Shown here one piece after another: positions 17,074-25,133 of a stretch of 64,000 nucleotides of DNA. A program made the position numbers and the translations under genes. The stretch is from contig NZ_JACXAA010000008.1 in the NCBI RefSeq assembly GCF_014699035.1, forward strand, positions 1 to 64,000, given 5' to 3'. The DNA comes from Spirosoma validum (GTDB taxonomy: Bacteria > Bacteroidota > Bacteroidia > Cytophagales > Spirosomataceae). Position 1 is the stretch's first letter, and every line of letters begins with the position of its first letter. The notes beneath the pieces are model-generated. The model did no database searches, was not told where the DNA came from, and saw only the letters and a list, made by a program, of their open reading frames with translations.

Positions 17074-18189
17074 TTACCGAACGGCCTCTGGTTCTTTAGA
17101 TTCAAATTTCAGATAAGTGTCAAAGAAAGGAAGCATTTCGGTGTAGATACGACCATCATAACCGCCTATCTTGTTTATATGTCCTCCTAGATATTCTTCG
17201 GCAAAGTGCTTTACCTGGTTGACTTCGAGCTTTTTACTGAACTCAAGACTGGCAATGGGTACATTCCTAGCTTCTTCGTTTCGGCCCCAATCAAGCTTTA
17301 ACGCATTTAAACTTTTCAGCCCAGGCAGATGACTTTCAATCATATTGATCGGAAAGTTGGCCTCCCATTTTCGTTTTGTCTCCTCATCCACCATCATCCT
17401 GTCGCCACTATAGCTTACCGGCATTTTAGCCGAGAGGAATGTTTTTCCGGCTTCATCCGGTGAATACGCTCTGGCTAAATTGGCCATTGCTTTCATATAA
17501 AATTTTGTCCCGTCACCTCGTTTAAACAGATCATCCTGTATTTCCGCGATGCTATACTGATTTCTATAGGAATCCATCCCCTTAAAGAACGAAGCATTTA
17601 GACTAAATTCAGCAGCCCAGCCCAAATTAGCCGGACTGTGGGCATACACGGTACCAAATACCTCTGGGTATAGCATGCCTATTTTTAAAGCGCCATTGCC
17701 ACCCATCGAATGACCGCTCAATCCTCGGCTGTTGCGATTGGCAATCGTTCGATAGCGTTTATCAATATACGCAACCACATCTTTCCCAATGTAATCCGAC
17801 CAGTTCCCGGTAAGGGTTGAGTTGGTATAAAAACCGGCACCCAACTTAGCATCGCTGTTTGGTAGTACTAAAATCATGGGATGGATATGACCTTTTAGAA
17901 TAGCCGCATCCATTAACTCATGAAGACGCCACCAGGCCATCACGATGCTGTCACCTAATACATCCATACCACCATGCAAAAAATAAATGACCGGATAACG
18001 CTGTTTGCTCTCTTCATAGCCGGGCGGCAGGTAAATGGTGATCCTGCGCATAGGATCCTCTCCGGCGTGGTTACCCTGGAGGGAAGGCGCTAAGAATTTT
18101 TCGATGATAAGTTTTCCTTTTTGCGGGTTCTGTGCCGAGAGGCGTCCCAACGAAAGAAATACGAATAGACAGAGCAGAAACGGTTTCAT
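17074..18189 (-). CDS. Secreted esterase, enterochelin esterase-like
   Basis: A 371-residue alpha/beta hydrolase of the D/feruloyl-type esterase family, exported by a signal peptide (MKPFLLCLFVFLSLGRLSAQ). It shows TIYLPPGYEE, the oxyanion region YFLHGG (about 69-74), and the nucleophile S161 in GLSGHSMGGNGALK. A histidine near the C-terminus (EYLGGHINK) is the probable base. The substrate could be a carbohydrate ester or siderophore ester and cannot be told from sequence. The gene lies 60 bp after a cupin gene on the same strand, so the two are probably co-transcribed. Confidence 0.88.
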   Translation of the reverse strand: MKPFLLCLFVFLSLGRLSAQNPQKGKLIIEKFLAPSLQGNHAGEDPMRRITIYLPPGYEESKQRYPVIYFLHGGMDVLGDSIVMAWWRLHELMDAAILKGHIHPMILVLPNSDAKLGAGFYTNSTLTGNWSDYIGKDVVAYIDKRYRTIANRNSRGLSGHSMGGNGALKIGMLYPEVFGTVYAHSPANLGWAAEFSLNASFFKGMDSYRNQYSIAEIQDDLFKRGDGTKFYMKAMANLARAYSPDEAGKTFLSAKMPVSYSGDRMMVDEETKRKWEANFPINMIESHLPGLKSLNALKLDWGRNEEARNVPIASLEFSKKLEVNQVKHFAEEYLGGHINKIGGYDGRIYTEMLPFFDTYLKFESKEPEAVR

Positions 18190-18249
18190 AGATGTAGATT
18201 TAAGATGACGGAATGATGATTTACTTTAAGGTTATGCCGCTCTAAAGAC

Positions 18250-18873
18250 TTACCCTTTCAGCCCATATTTGGCCATGATGGGCTGCCGCTGCTCCTCGAA
18301 CATGGTGATCCCATACCGAGTATATAATGTATTCATTTGGGATGTGGCCTCTTTTGAGGTCAAGGAAACACCCCGCTTCATCAGGTCAGGAATTAATCGG
18401 GCAAACATCTCTTCCAGAAAATTTTCAAAATCCTGGTTGAAAAACATATCGATATACCGAACAGGTTTATCCGTGGCATTCCAAAACGTATGGACTAGGC
18501 CATGGGGACGCAGGTGCCAGCCGCCGGCTTCGACTTCATACACCTGATCGCCAACCAATATGCTAACGGTACCTTCCTGCACAAACATCAGTTCGTCCAG
18601 GTCTTTATGAACGTGGGGGGCTGGTCCCATCAGCTTAGGACCCATAATTCCCTCCATGCAGGAGAATTGTATGTTGGTTTGGCTGCTGCGGACGGGTATT
18701 CTGAATCCGAGACCATTAGGCCCTACCTGAATGGGCACGGGGGGCGTGTAAAAAGGTTTTAAAGGGCCTCTGTCAGGAGGGGTAAGTACGGGTAGAAGGC
18801 TATGAATCAGCGAGGAGGATGGGGTGCCTAAACCAGCCAGTAGACCGGTAGCCAGGAAATGTCTGCGTTCCAT
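18250..18873 (-). CDS. Exported cupin protein (paralogue A)
   Basis: A 207-residue single-cupin protein with an N-terminal RRHFLATGLLAGLG segment resembling a Tat signal. The metal-binding motifs are APHVHKDLDELMFVQEG (His, His, Glu) and, in motif 2, RPHGLVHTFWNAT. The enzyme or sensor function of such cupins is unknown; many bind a metal and a small aromatic or sugar ligand. It is a close paralogue of the cupin at 30174 (shared GGW, LRPHG, HVHK.LDELM) and more distant from the one at 22462. It heads an apparent operon with the esterase; an AraC gene lies upstream on the same strand. Confidence 0.85.
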   Translation of the reverse strand: MERRHFLATGLLAGLGTPSSSLIHSLLPVLTPPDRGPLKPFYTPPVPIQVGPNGLGFRIPVRSSQTNIQFSCMEGIMGPKLMGPAPHVHKDLDELMFVQEGTVSILVGDQVYEVEAGGWHLRPHGLVHTFWNATDKPVRYIDMFFNQDFENFLEEMFARLIPDLMKRGVSLTSKEATSQMNTLYTRYGITMFEEQRQPIMAKYGLKG

Positions 18874-18886
18874 AACAAGGTGATTT

Positions 18887-18926
18887 GTTATGCAAAAGAG
18901 ACGGTCTCTCTGGATTAATTAGTGGT
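18887..18926 (-). promoter_or_regulatory. Shared promoter/operator, cupin A
   Basis: The blocks GTTATGCAAA (18887) and ATTAGTGGT (18918), read on the plus strand, recur upstream of the cupin at 22462 (23027 and 23058) with the same 31-bp spacing. On the transcribed strand the first reads TTTGCATAAC, as in the dpaL -7 region. Confidence 0.5.
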
Positions 18927-18964
18927 ACAAAAACGACTTTTTACGGCTAACTTACCTGAAGGCT

Positions 18965-19801
18965 TTATTCGTGCAAGCCCAACAGTCGTTCGGGGGCCTG
19001 ATTATCCAGTTGAAAAAAAGAGGGGGGAGTAAGTCCGGTGATGGTTTTATACTCCCGGACTAAGTGCTGATAGTCATAGTAGCCGCACTGGAGGGCGATG
19101 CTTAACCAGTCTTGCTCTGGCTGGGCATTTTTCATCATGAAGGCTTTATCAAAGCGGGCAATTCGGGCCAGTTGGGGAGCCGGTATGCCCATCCGTTCTT
19201 TAAATTTTCGCTCGAACTGCCGGGCACTTAAACAGGATTGGCTGGCCAGCCAATCCATCGAAATAGATGCGGTGTTGTGCAACAGCAGTTGAGCTACTTG
19301 ATCAATACCATGCGCCTCTTTTTTGGATCGTCTGATGAGTCTGACGACAAACGATTCTACCCATTCAACCATTTCAGCATACGAGTCGGCATTTCTTAAC
19401 TGTTCTGTTAGGGTCCGTATGTCTGGTGAAAAAACAGCTTCCGCATCGATATAGGTATTGGTCAGCTCGTAGGAAGGAATGCCCGTTAATCGGAATAAAA
19501 CACCGGGTTGGAACTTAATATTGAGGTATAAAAACTCCCGTCCAACATATCGATTCGTCACGAAGGTATGTTGGCCATGAAGGAAGGCCACGGGTCTCTT
19601 GGTTTTAGTGATTTCTCCTGGGTATTGTACGTATTCGGGGTCACGGAGAAAAAACTCAATGGAGTCGCCGGTTTTTGGTGTATAGGCTTTGACGGGAATC
19701 AGTTCATCGGGGGGAAATACCAGATGGACGATACCGATATTCTCGATGTACTCACGCAAGCCAGGGCTGGGCAAAAAACCTTTGAGCAGCATATCCCACA
19801 A
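18965..19801 (-). CDS. AraC family regulator with DUF6597-type sensor domain (A)
   Basis: A 278-residue protein. The N-terminal half (FLPSPGLREYIENIGIVHL, HGQHTFVTNR) is the DUF6597-like domain common in Bacteroidota AraC regulators. The C-terminal two-helix-turn-helix domain has LSARQFERKFKERMGI and DWLSIALQCGYYDYQHLVREYK. It probably senses a small molecule and regulates the cupin-esterase operon just downstream. It is homologous to the regulators at 21546 and 49658. A promoter-like block lies in the 91-bp gap to the cupin. Confidence 0.92.
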   Translation of the reverse strand: MWDMLLKGFLPSPGLREYIENIGIVHLVFPPDELIPVKAYTPKTGDSIEFFLRDPEYVQYPGEITKTKRPVAFLHGQHTFVTNRYVGREFLYLNIKFQPGVLFRLTGIPSYELTNTYIDAEAVFSPDIRTLTEQLRNADSYAEMVEWVESFVVRLIRRSKKEAHGIDQVAQLLLHNTASISMDWLASQSCLSARQFERKFKERMGIPAPQLARIARFDKAFMMKNAQPEQDWLSIALQCGYYDYQHLVREYKTITGLTPPSFFQLDNQAPERLLGLHE

Positions 19802-19887
19802 CTGAGGTTCATTATATGTTAGCCAAATTACGAAACTTCAGACTAATTACCGTTTCAGAAAACACCCGCTTGATATTTCATGAAAGG

Positions 19888-20304
19888 TTAGACTTCCATC
19901 ACGGCAATCGCGTCGATCTCAATTAATAATCCATCCAGAGCTAACGACTGCACACCCAGCCATGTGCTGGCTGGCAGGTTTTTATGCGGGAATGCATTCC
20001 TGAAGGCTTCACTGACACGATTGGCATCGGCTAATTGATAATCCTTCACATAGATTGTGAGTTTGACGACATCCTGAGTCGTTGCCCCTACGGAAACCAG
20101 CGCTTTTGCCAGGTTCTGAAAGGCTTGAGTGGCTTGGCTAAAAAGATCACACTCCCCAATAAGTCGGTTATGCTGATCCATCGCCACTTGACCAGAAAGA
20201 TAAATTGTTTTAGAGGAACCGCTACTGACGGTGACAATCTGAGAGAAGGACTGTTCCCAGTTCGGCAGCTCCGGTGGGTTAAGAAAGTGCTTCTCCATAG
20301 TCAT
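19888..20304 (-). CDS. RidA family protein (reactive imine/enamine deaminase type)
   Basis: A 138-residue member of the RidA/YjgF/UK114 family, whose trimeric members hydrolyse 2-aminoacrylate and related imines. The characteristic segments are present: IYLSGQVAMD, QNLAKALVSVGATTQDVVKLTIYV, and PASTWLGVQSLALDGLLIEIDAIAV. The catalytic Arg of true RidA in the IEI..A region is not evident, so it may be one of the Rid2-7 subgroups with unknown activity. It lies beside the AraC/cupin genes on the same strand. Confidence 0.88.
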   Translation of the reverse strand: MTMEKHFLNPPELPNWEQSFSQIVTVSSGSSKTIYLSGQVAMDQHNRLIGECDLFSQATQAFQNLAKALVSVGATTQDVVKLTIYVKDYQLADANRVSEAFRNAFPHKNLPASTWLGVQSLALDGLLIEIDAIAVMEV

Positions 20305-20389
20305 TCAATGGTGCCATCATTCATCGATTGCTCGTAAGTTACAAAATTTTACCCGTCTCAGAATACCCCCGAAATATTGACATGCCCTC

Positions 20390-20416
20390 GTCTCAGTTGG
20401 GAGCGTTTTGAGCGAC
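20390..20416 (+). repeat. Hairpin repeat family, copy 4
   Basis: GTCTCA followed by GTTGGGAGCGTTT and TGAGCG. It lies in the divergent gap between ridA and the lipoprotein hydrolase. Confidence 0.65.
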
Positions 20417-20546
20417 TATTTTATTTAACGAAGCTAATCTGATAGTTTTATACGTGTCGTACCAAATCTCTAACATACGCGATACAAGTCATCCTTAAAA
20501 CTTTTTCATGGAAAGGACCTTTTTTGCCACCCGGGCTACTCACCTA

Positions 20547-21428
20547 ATGAACACGCCTAAGTCTGTTTCGTGTTTGCTGGGCTACAGCTGGGTGATGCTC
20601 ACAGCCCTGATGCTGGTCAACTGTAGCGCCAGCAAAACCCCCAGCGGTCACTACCAGCAAGAGAAGTTCAACGATGTGGCATATGGCGTCCATTCCCGCC
20701 AGGTGATGGATGTGTATTTACCGGCCAATCGGACTACCCATACGGCCTTCGTTATCCTAATTCATGGGGGCGCCTGGGTAAAAGCGGGCAAAGAATACGT
20801 GCGCGATATTCAGGATACGCTCTTAAAGCATGGCATTGCCGTCGCCAGTATCAATCACCGGTACGCTAACCAAACCGATGTTCATTACCCGCAAATGCTA
20901 GAGGATGTCAACCAGGCCATGACCTATTGCAGCACCCATGCCGCCCAGTGGCATACGCGCCCGGATGGGTTTGTGCTGGTGGGTGCCAGTTCAGGTGCCC
21001 ACCTGGCCCTGCTGACAGCCTACACGACGCCCAAAACTATACGGGCGGTCGTGGATTTTTCGGGGCCCACCAATTTGGCGGATACCACCCTGCTGAATTA
21101 CGCCCAGAAAGTTGGATTGATCGAGGTCGTCCAGATGATGACGGGCAAATCCTATGTGAAAGGCACACTGCCTGATCCGGCCTTCGCTCAGGCAAGCCCC
21201 CTTACGCAGGTGAAGGCCATTCCGGTGCTGATGATCCACGGGACGGCAGACGTCGTTGTCCCTTACGCCCAATCCGAGGTGCTGGAGGGCAAGCTTAGCT
21301 CAATGGGCATCAAGCATAAGCTGCTGGCTATCCCGAACGCGGGCCACGACCTGAGTATGAATGACAGTAAAATCCGTGCCCTGGTGTTGAACACGGCTGT
21401 TGAGTGGGTATTGACCTACGGTCAATGA
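20547..21428 (+). CDS. Lipoprotein alpha/beta hydrolase (carboxylesterase/BD-FAE type)
   Basis: From the ATG at 20547 the protein starts with a lipoprotein signal (LTALMLVNC, lipobox LVNC); an upstream in-frame ATG at 20508 is possible but adds residues before the signal. The body is an alpha/beta hydrolase of the acylaminoacyl-esterase/carboxylesterase kind: oxyanion motif ILIHGGAW, nucleophile Ser in VLVGASSGAHLALL, Asp in GTADVVVPY and His in PNAGHDLS. It probably hydrolyses esters in the periplasm. It has its own transcript, separated from ridA by a divergent region. Confidence 0.88.
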   Translation: MNTPKSVSCLLGYSWVMLTALMLVNCSASKTPSGHYQQEKFNDVAYGVHSRQVMDVYLPANRTTHTAFVILIHGGAWVKAGKEYVRDIQDTLLKHGIAVASINHRYANQTDVHYPQMLEDVNQAMTYCSTHAAQWHTRPDGFVLVGASSGAHLALLTAYTTPKTIRAVVDFSGPTNLADTTLLNYAQKVGLIEVVQMMTGKSYVKGTLPDPAFAQASPLTQVKAIPVLMIHGTADVVVPYAQSEVLEGKLSSMGIKHKLLAIPNAGHDLSMNDSKIRALVLNTAVEWVLTYGQ

Positions 21429-21459
21429 TTGAATCGATCGAACTTATACTTGCTACCCT

Positions 21460-21486
21460 GTCTTACCTAGGAGCATTTAATAAGAA
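21460..21486 (+). repeat. Hairpin repeat family, copy 5 (compensatory stem change)
   Basis: The stem here is TCTTA / TAAGA instead of TCTCA / TGAGA: the C-G pair has become T-A on both sides while the loop TAGGAGCATTTAA is kept. This supports selection for the hairpin. Confidence 0.75.
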
Positions 21487-21545
21487 TATGTAACTTTCCC
21501 TTACGAGCGTAATAAGCTGCTAGGTTTGCTCAAATCTAAACTCGA

Positions 21546-22445
21546 TTAAATCTCCGCTTTCCCAAATGATCGCTCCGGGGCATGGCTTTCTCGTTGGTTG
21601 AATAGCGTAGGCGTCAAGTGAGTAAACTCCTTGTAATCCCGCACCAGGTGCTGATAATCGTGGTAACCCAACTCCAGGGCAATACTCAACCAGTCTTTGG
21701 TGGGCTGGGCGTTCTTCAGCTTAACACTCTGGTCGAAGCGGGCAATTCGGGCATAGAGTTTAGGGCTGATGCCCATCCGTTGGGTGAATAGATTGTAAAA
21801 CTGCTTCGGACTCAGACAGGCCTGCTCGGCCAGCCAATCCAGCGATGCCCCGCCGGGACCGGGCCACGCCTGGCCGGGCCTAGCTAAACCGAATCGCGAC
21901 GGATTTTGTAACAAATACTGACCCACTTTATCAATCGATTGACGATCTGTTCGAAAGGAATGAGGGAGCTGCTTGCGGATTAAATAGTAGAGAAACCGTT
22001 CCACTATATCGATCATTTCCAAGTGATCATCCGTACTACTGAGCCGCTCATTGACCAATCGAATTTCAGGCGAGAAAATCGCTTCGCCATCCTCCAAGAC
22101 ATTCGTCAGTTCATGAGCTGGAATGCCCGTCAATCGGCTTAATGCCCCTGGCTGAAAGACAACCTGAAAATAAACAAACTCGTTTGGGGGTTGCCGGTTG
22201 ACTAAAGACGTCTGCTGGCCAACTACCACCGAACGAGTGGGCCATTTTTGGGCCGTGCCATTGGGTCGTTCCACGACGTCCCCTCCACGAGGGTAAAATC
22301 CTAGACAGTTTTCAGGCCGTGGCCAGTAGGGCTTGATGGGCACCACGACGGAAGGCGCAAAGGAAAGCCCCACAATCTGATATTGTCGAACATAGTCTTG
22401 AAGTGCTGGCGAAGGTAGCCGGTAATCAAAGATGTTCATGATCAA
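21546..22445 (-). CDS. AraC family regulator with DUF6597-type domain (B)
   Basis: A 299-residue homologue of the regulator at 18965. It has the N-terminal sensor domain (LPSPALQDYVRQYQIVGL) and a C-terminal HTH (LSPKQFYNLFTQRMGISPKL, DWLSIALELGYHDYQHLVRD). Relative to its paralogue it carries about 15 extra residues, GLARPGQAWPGPGG, just before the DNA-binding domain, encoded by very GC-rich DNA with a 15-nt tandem pattern. The gene lies 16 bp after the cupin at 22462 on the same strand, so they form an operon and the regulator probably controls it. Confidence 0.92.
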   Translation of the reverse strand: MIMNIFDYRLPSPALQDYVRQYQIVGLSFAPSVVVPIKPYWPRPENCLGFYPRGGDVVERPNGTAQKWPTRSVVVGQQTSLVNRQPPNEFVYFQVVFQPGALSRLTGIPAHELTNVLEDGEAIFSPEIRLVNERLSSTDDHLEMIDIVERFLYYLIRKQLPHSFRTDRQSIDKVGQYLLQNPSRFGLARPGQAWPGPGGASLDWLAEQACLSPKQFYNLFTQRMGISPKLYARIARFDQSVKLKNAQPTKDWLSIALELGYHDYQHLVRDYKEFTHLTPTLFNQRESHAPERSFGKAEI

Positions 22446-22461
22446 GCCCTATTTTAGTCAA

Positions 22462-23007
22462 CTAGTGGGTGATGGGCGGACCAATAGTTTTCACCCCGTG
22501 GGCCAGCGATAGTTGCTGTTCCTCAGCAAAGGTGGGTGGCCGTTTGAAGGTATTCATATTCTTGAAGAAATCCTCTAGCTGCCCGGCCGGTTGTAACAGA
22601 TAAATCAATTTTCCTTTTTCCGAAAGTTGCAGCCAGGTATGGGCGATATTTCGGGGCAAAAAGATGGTATCTCCCGCTTCAAGGGTCTGTCGTTGATCAC
22701 CTATTTGAAACAGATATTCACCCTCGATCACGTAAAAGATTTCGTCTTGATGTAAGTGCATGTGTACGGGCGGACCAATTTTAGCCAACCCTTCGTATTC
22801 AAAAACGGCCAATTGCCCATCGGTATCTTTGGCCGAAATTTTAACCAGGTTCGGATTGACACCTTGGTAGAGGATTGGCTCATTAAAGCGATCTTTTCCG
22901 GCTTTGACCGTAAAGGGTTTCCCCAGAGCTGTTGGCGGAGATGGTTTGGTGGGCAGGCCCAGGGTGGGAGTGGCCAGAGTGGCTACTAAAAATTTTCTAC
23001 GTTGCAT
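22462..23007 (-). CDS. Exported cupin protein (paralogue C)
   Basis: A 181-residue cupin with an N-terminal RRKFLVATLATPTLG export signal. Motif 1 is PVHMHLHQDEIFYVIEGEY (His, His, Glu); motif 2 is LPRNIAHTWLQLSEKG. It lacks the C-terminal extension of the other two cupins in this region. The first gene of a two-gene operon with AraC regulator B, it is preceded by a promoter region whose two conserved blocks are shared with the cupin at 18250. The ligand is unknown. Confidence 0.85.
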   Translation of the reverse strand: MQRRKFLVATLATPTLGLPTKPSPPTALGKPFTVKAGKDRFNEPILYQGVNPNLVKISAKDTDGQLAVFEYEGLAKIGPPVHMHLHQDEIFYVIEGEYLFQIGDQRQTLEAGDTIFLPRNIAHTWLQLSEKGKLIYLLQPAGQLEDFFKNMNTFKRPPTFAEEQQLSLAHGVKTIGPPITH

Positions 23008-23026
23008 AGCTTAGTTTCATCAAAGT

Positions 23027-23066
23027 GTTATGCAAACATGGATTGATTCCCAGCCTGATTGGTGGT
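23027..23066 (-). promoter_or_regulatory. Shared promoter/operator, cupin C
   Basis: GTTATGCAAA at 23027 and ATTGGTGGT at 23058 repeat the arrangement seen at 18887-18926 with identical spacing. The gap 23008-23337 also holds a weak hairpin-repeat copy at 23099-23125 and no gene. Confidence 0.5.
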
Positions 23067-23337
23067 AAAAAATGGCAATTTTTTTCAACGTCACCTTTGT
23101 CTCAGGTAGGGGGATTTAGTATGAACAGGAACTCTGACCTTTAAGGCGTTTCCGTAAGTAAATGAACGTACGTATTGTACTGCCTCTACTAGGCTTAGGT
23201 ACTACTCTCCTTTAGCATAGCAGGGCTACTTTGCTTGCAACGACCAAAGAGGATAAATCGCTCTTTTAAGTGCATACATCTACTTTACCAAAAATATTAA
23301 TTATTTTACAATCAGCCTACTATCGTTCTTCAAAACA

Positions 23338-24588
23338 TTGAAAACGCCATTTATTGACATCGTAGCTGCCAGTTTAGCACTGGCAATAACCCTGCCCGGC
23401 TACCAAGAAGGGGAACAGGGGAGGGGACCAATCCCAAATGAATCAGCTTCCAGGCAGGTATCAACCGATGTCGGCTTCAGCAAAATTGGCAGATTCGATC
23501 CCTTGATGCTCAAAACGGAAATCGATAAATTCCTCAGCAACCACAACCTGGCGGGGTACGCTTACGCTATTTTCGTGGATGGCCAGTGGGTGGAAGCCGC
23601 TGGCGGGCAGGGTGGCCACATCCGCAAGGGCATCGACGCGCCTGCGGCCCCGCATTCGCCCCTGGCCCGCCAGGAAATAGCCAGTTGTTCCAAATACATC
23701 ACCACGCTGGCCATGGTCCGGATGCTGGACCGGGCCGGACTACCTCTTGATACAACAATTGGGGCCTACCTGCCCGCTTATATGAACGCCATTGCTTCCG
23801 TTCGGGCCATTACATTCCGCCAATTGCTGGCTCACCACAGCGGTTTGGTGGGCGGCATGAACGACATCAATATCACCCTGGCCAAGATGCAACAGTGTGT
23901 GCAGACGAGCAACTCCGCCCAGTTCAACACCTATCAATACAACAACATGAATTTGGCCTTATGCCGGTTGCTGTTACCTTATGTGTATTGGAAGGAGGTC
24001 ATGAAATTGACTCCACAGACCCTAGCTGAGTCGGAAATCAACCCGTCTTTATTGGACAACCAACTGGCCACTCTCTTTCTCTCATTTGTGCGTACCGATG
24101 TATTCAAGGCTGCCGGGCTGTCAACCTGGGAGGAATTGGGCGCTACCGACCCAGGTACTACCCGGCCGACCCTGTATTATGATACCAATCTGGAGGGAGC
24201 GGCCGGGGTAACCGTCCCTCCGTTGTCAACCATCCTAAATTTAGGCCAGGGCGGCTTCGACTTGAATGCCGTTGAGCTGGCTCAGATTGCCTCAGCCGCA
24301 AACGACAATAAAATTGTGTCGAAATCACTGATGAAAGCCATCCGAACGGGCTATAAAAACCGGCCGCTGGGCTTCAATGATTTCAGAAGTGGTGCTTATG
24401 GAAGGTACTACTTTAAATATGGCAACATCAACTGGAACGTCAACGGGCGACGGGGTGGGGTGGCTACCCTGTTAGTGGATTTCGACTGCTCCCAAGCCCA
24501 TGTGCAGGTGGCTATTTTGAGTAACGACGACGAGCCAGACATAACGAACATTAACTGGCTACAGGAGGCTTTCGACAAATCCTGGTGA
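23338..24588 (+). CDS. Serine hydrolase (beta-lactamase family)
   Basis: A 416-residue protein with an N-terminal hydrophobic export segment (IVAASLALAITLPG). It has the SxxK motif S116-C-S-K119 (EIASCSKYITTLAM), a YNN segment as the YxN motif and a C-terminal GGVATLL strand, all marks of the class C/PBP4* fold. It may act on peptidoglycan fragments, D-amino-acid peptides or esters. The start is TTG at 23338; no in-frame ATG lies close upstream. It is transcribed divergently from the cupin/AraC operon. Confidence 0.82.
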   Translation: MKTPFIDIVAASLALAITLPGYQEGEQGRGPIPNESASRQVSTDVGFSKIGRFDPLMLKTEIDKFLSNHNLAGYAYAIFVDGQWVEAAGGQGGHIRKGIDAPAAPHSPLARQEIASCSKYITTLAMVRMLDRAGLPLDTTIGAYLPAYMNAIASVRAITFRQLLAHHSGLVGGMNDINITLAKMQQCVQTSNSAQFNTYQYNNMNLALCRLLLPYVYWKEVMKLTPQTLAESEINPSLLDNQLATLFLSFVRTDVFKAAGLSTWEELGATDPGTTRPTLYYDTNLEGAAGVTVPPLSTILNLGQGGFDLNAVELAQIASAANDNKIVSKSLMKAIRTGYKNRPLGFNDFRSGAYGRYYFKYGNINWNVNGRRGGVATLLVDFDCSQAHVQVAILSNDDEPDITNINWLQEAFDKSW

Positions 24589-25133
24589 ACACCCTCTGAT
24601 CCTGAAACCAGTAGCGATACGATTCTCAGCGGGGAACCAGTTGCCTGAGGCTGGCCATCAGCTTTACCTATAAGGGTTATTAATACCAGAACTACTAAAA
24701 CTGTCGATTTTGGCCAATTGAGGTGCTTTTGACTACGTCCAGCATACCGATGAATAATCCTTCGTTTCAAAAAGGATCTGATTCATGACGTCCTTCTATC
24801 TCAAGGAAGAGGCATCCGTTTATTACCCTAGTCGTTAATTAGTTGTACTAATGCTTTTGCCGATTCAGTGGTAACAGCGCCAGGATAGTTAACCAAAAAT
24901 GAGCCGGTGAGAAGCCGAACGAGCTGACGTCGCAGATCGGTAAACTAACTAAAAATGACAGGAAGCCTATTTTAAGGCTGTTAGAAAAGGCCGAAACGAC
25001 GCTGGATCAGCCAACAGTGGATGTTCGCGGTAGGTTGCTGCATTCGCTCTTTGGCTGAATAGGGTAATTTTTAGTATATTCATACCAGAACGGAAGGAGT
25101 CGGTAACATCCGTAGTTGAGACAGGAACTTTAC
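24589..25133. other. Intergenic region, 545 bp, nothing recognised
   Basis: No protein-like frame, hairpin repeat or mobile-element end was found. The last 100 bp probably contain the promoter of the hybrid kinase at 25134. Confidence 0.5.

Noticed and set aside
23161..23214. Short plus-strand frame beginning MNVRIVLPLLGLG
   Set aside because: It stops after 17 codons; could be the start of a lost lipoprotein or chance, and nothing else supports it.
24408..24770. Minus-strand frame with a hydrophobic start
   Set aside because: It is mostly antisense to the 3' end of the serine-hydrolase gene and has no recognisable domain.
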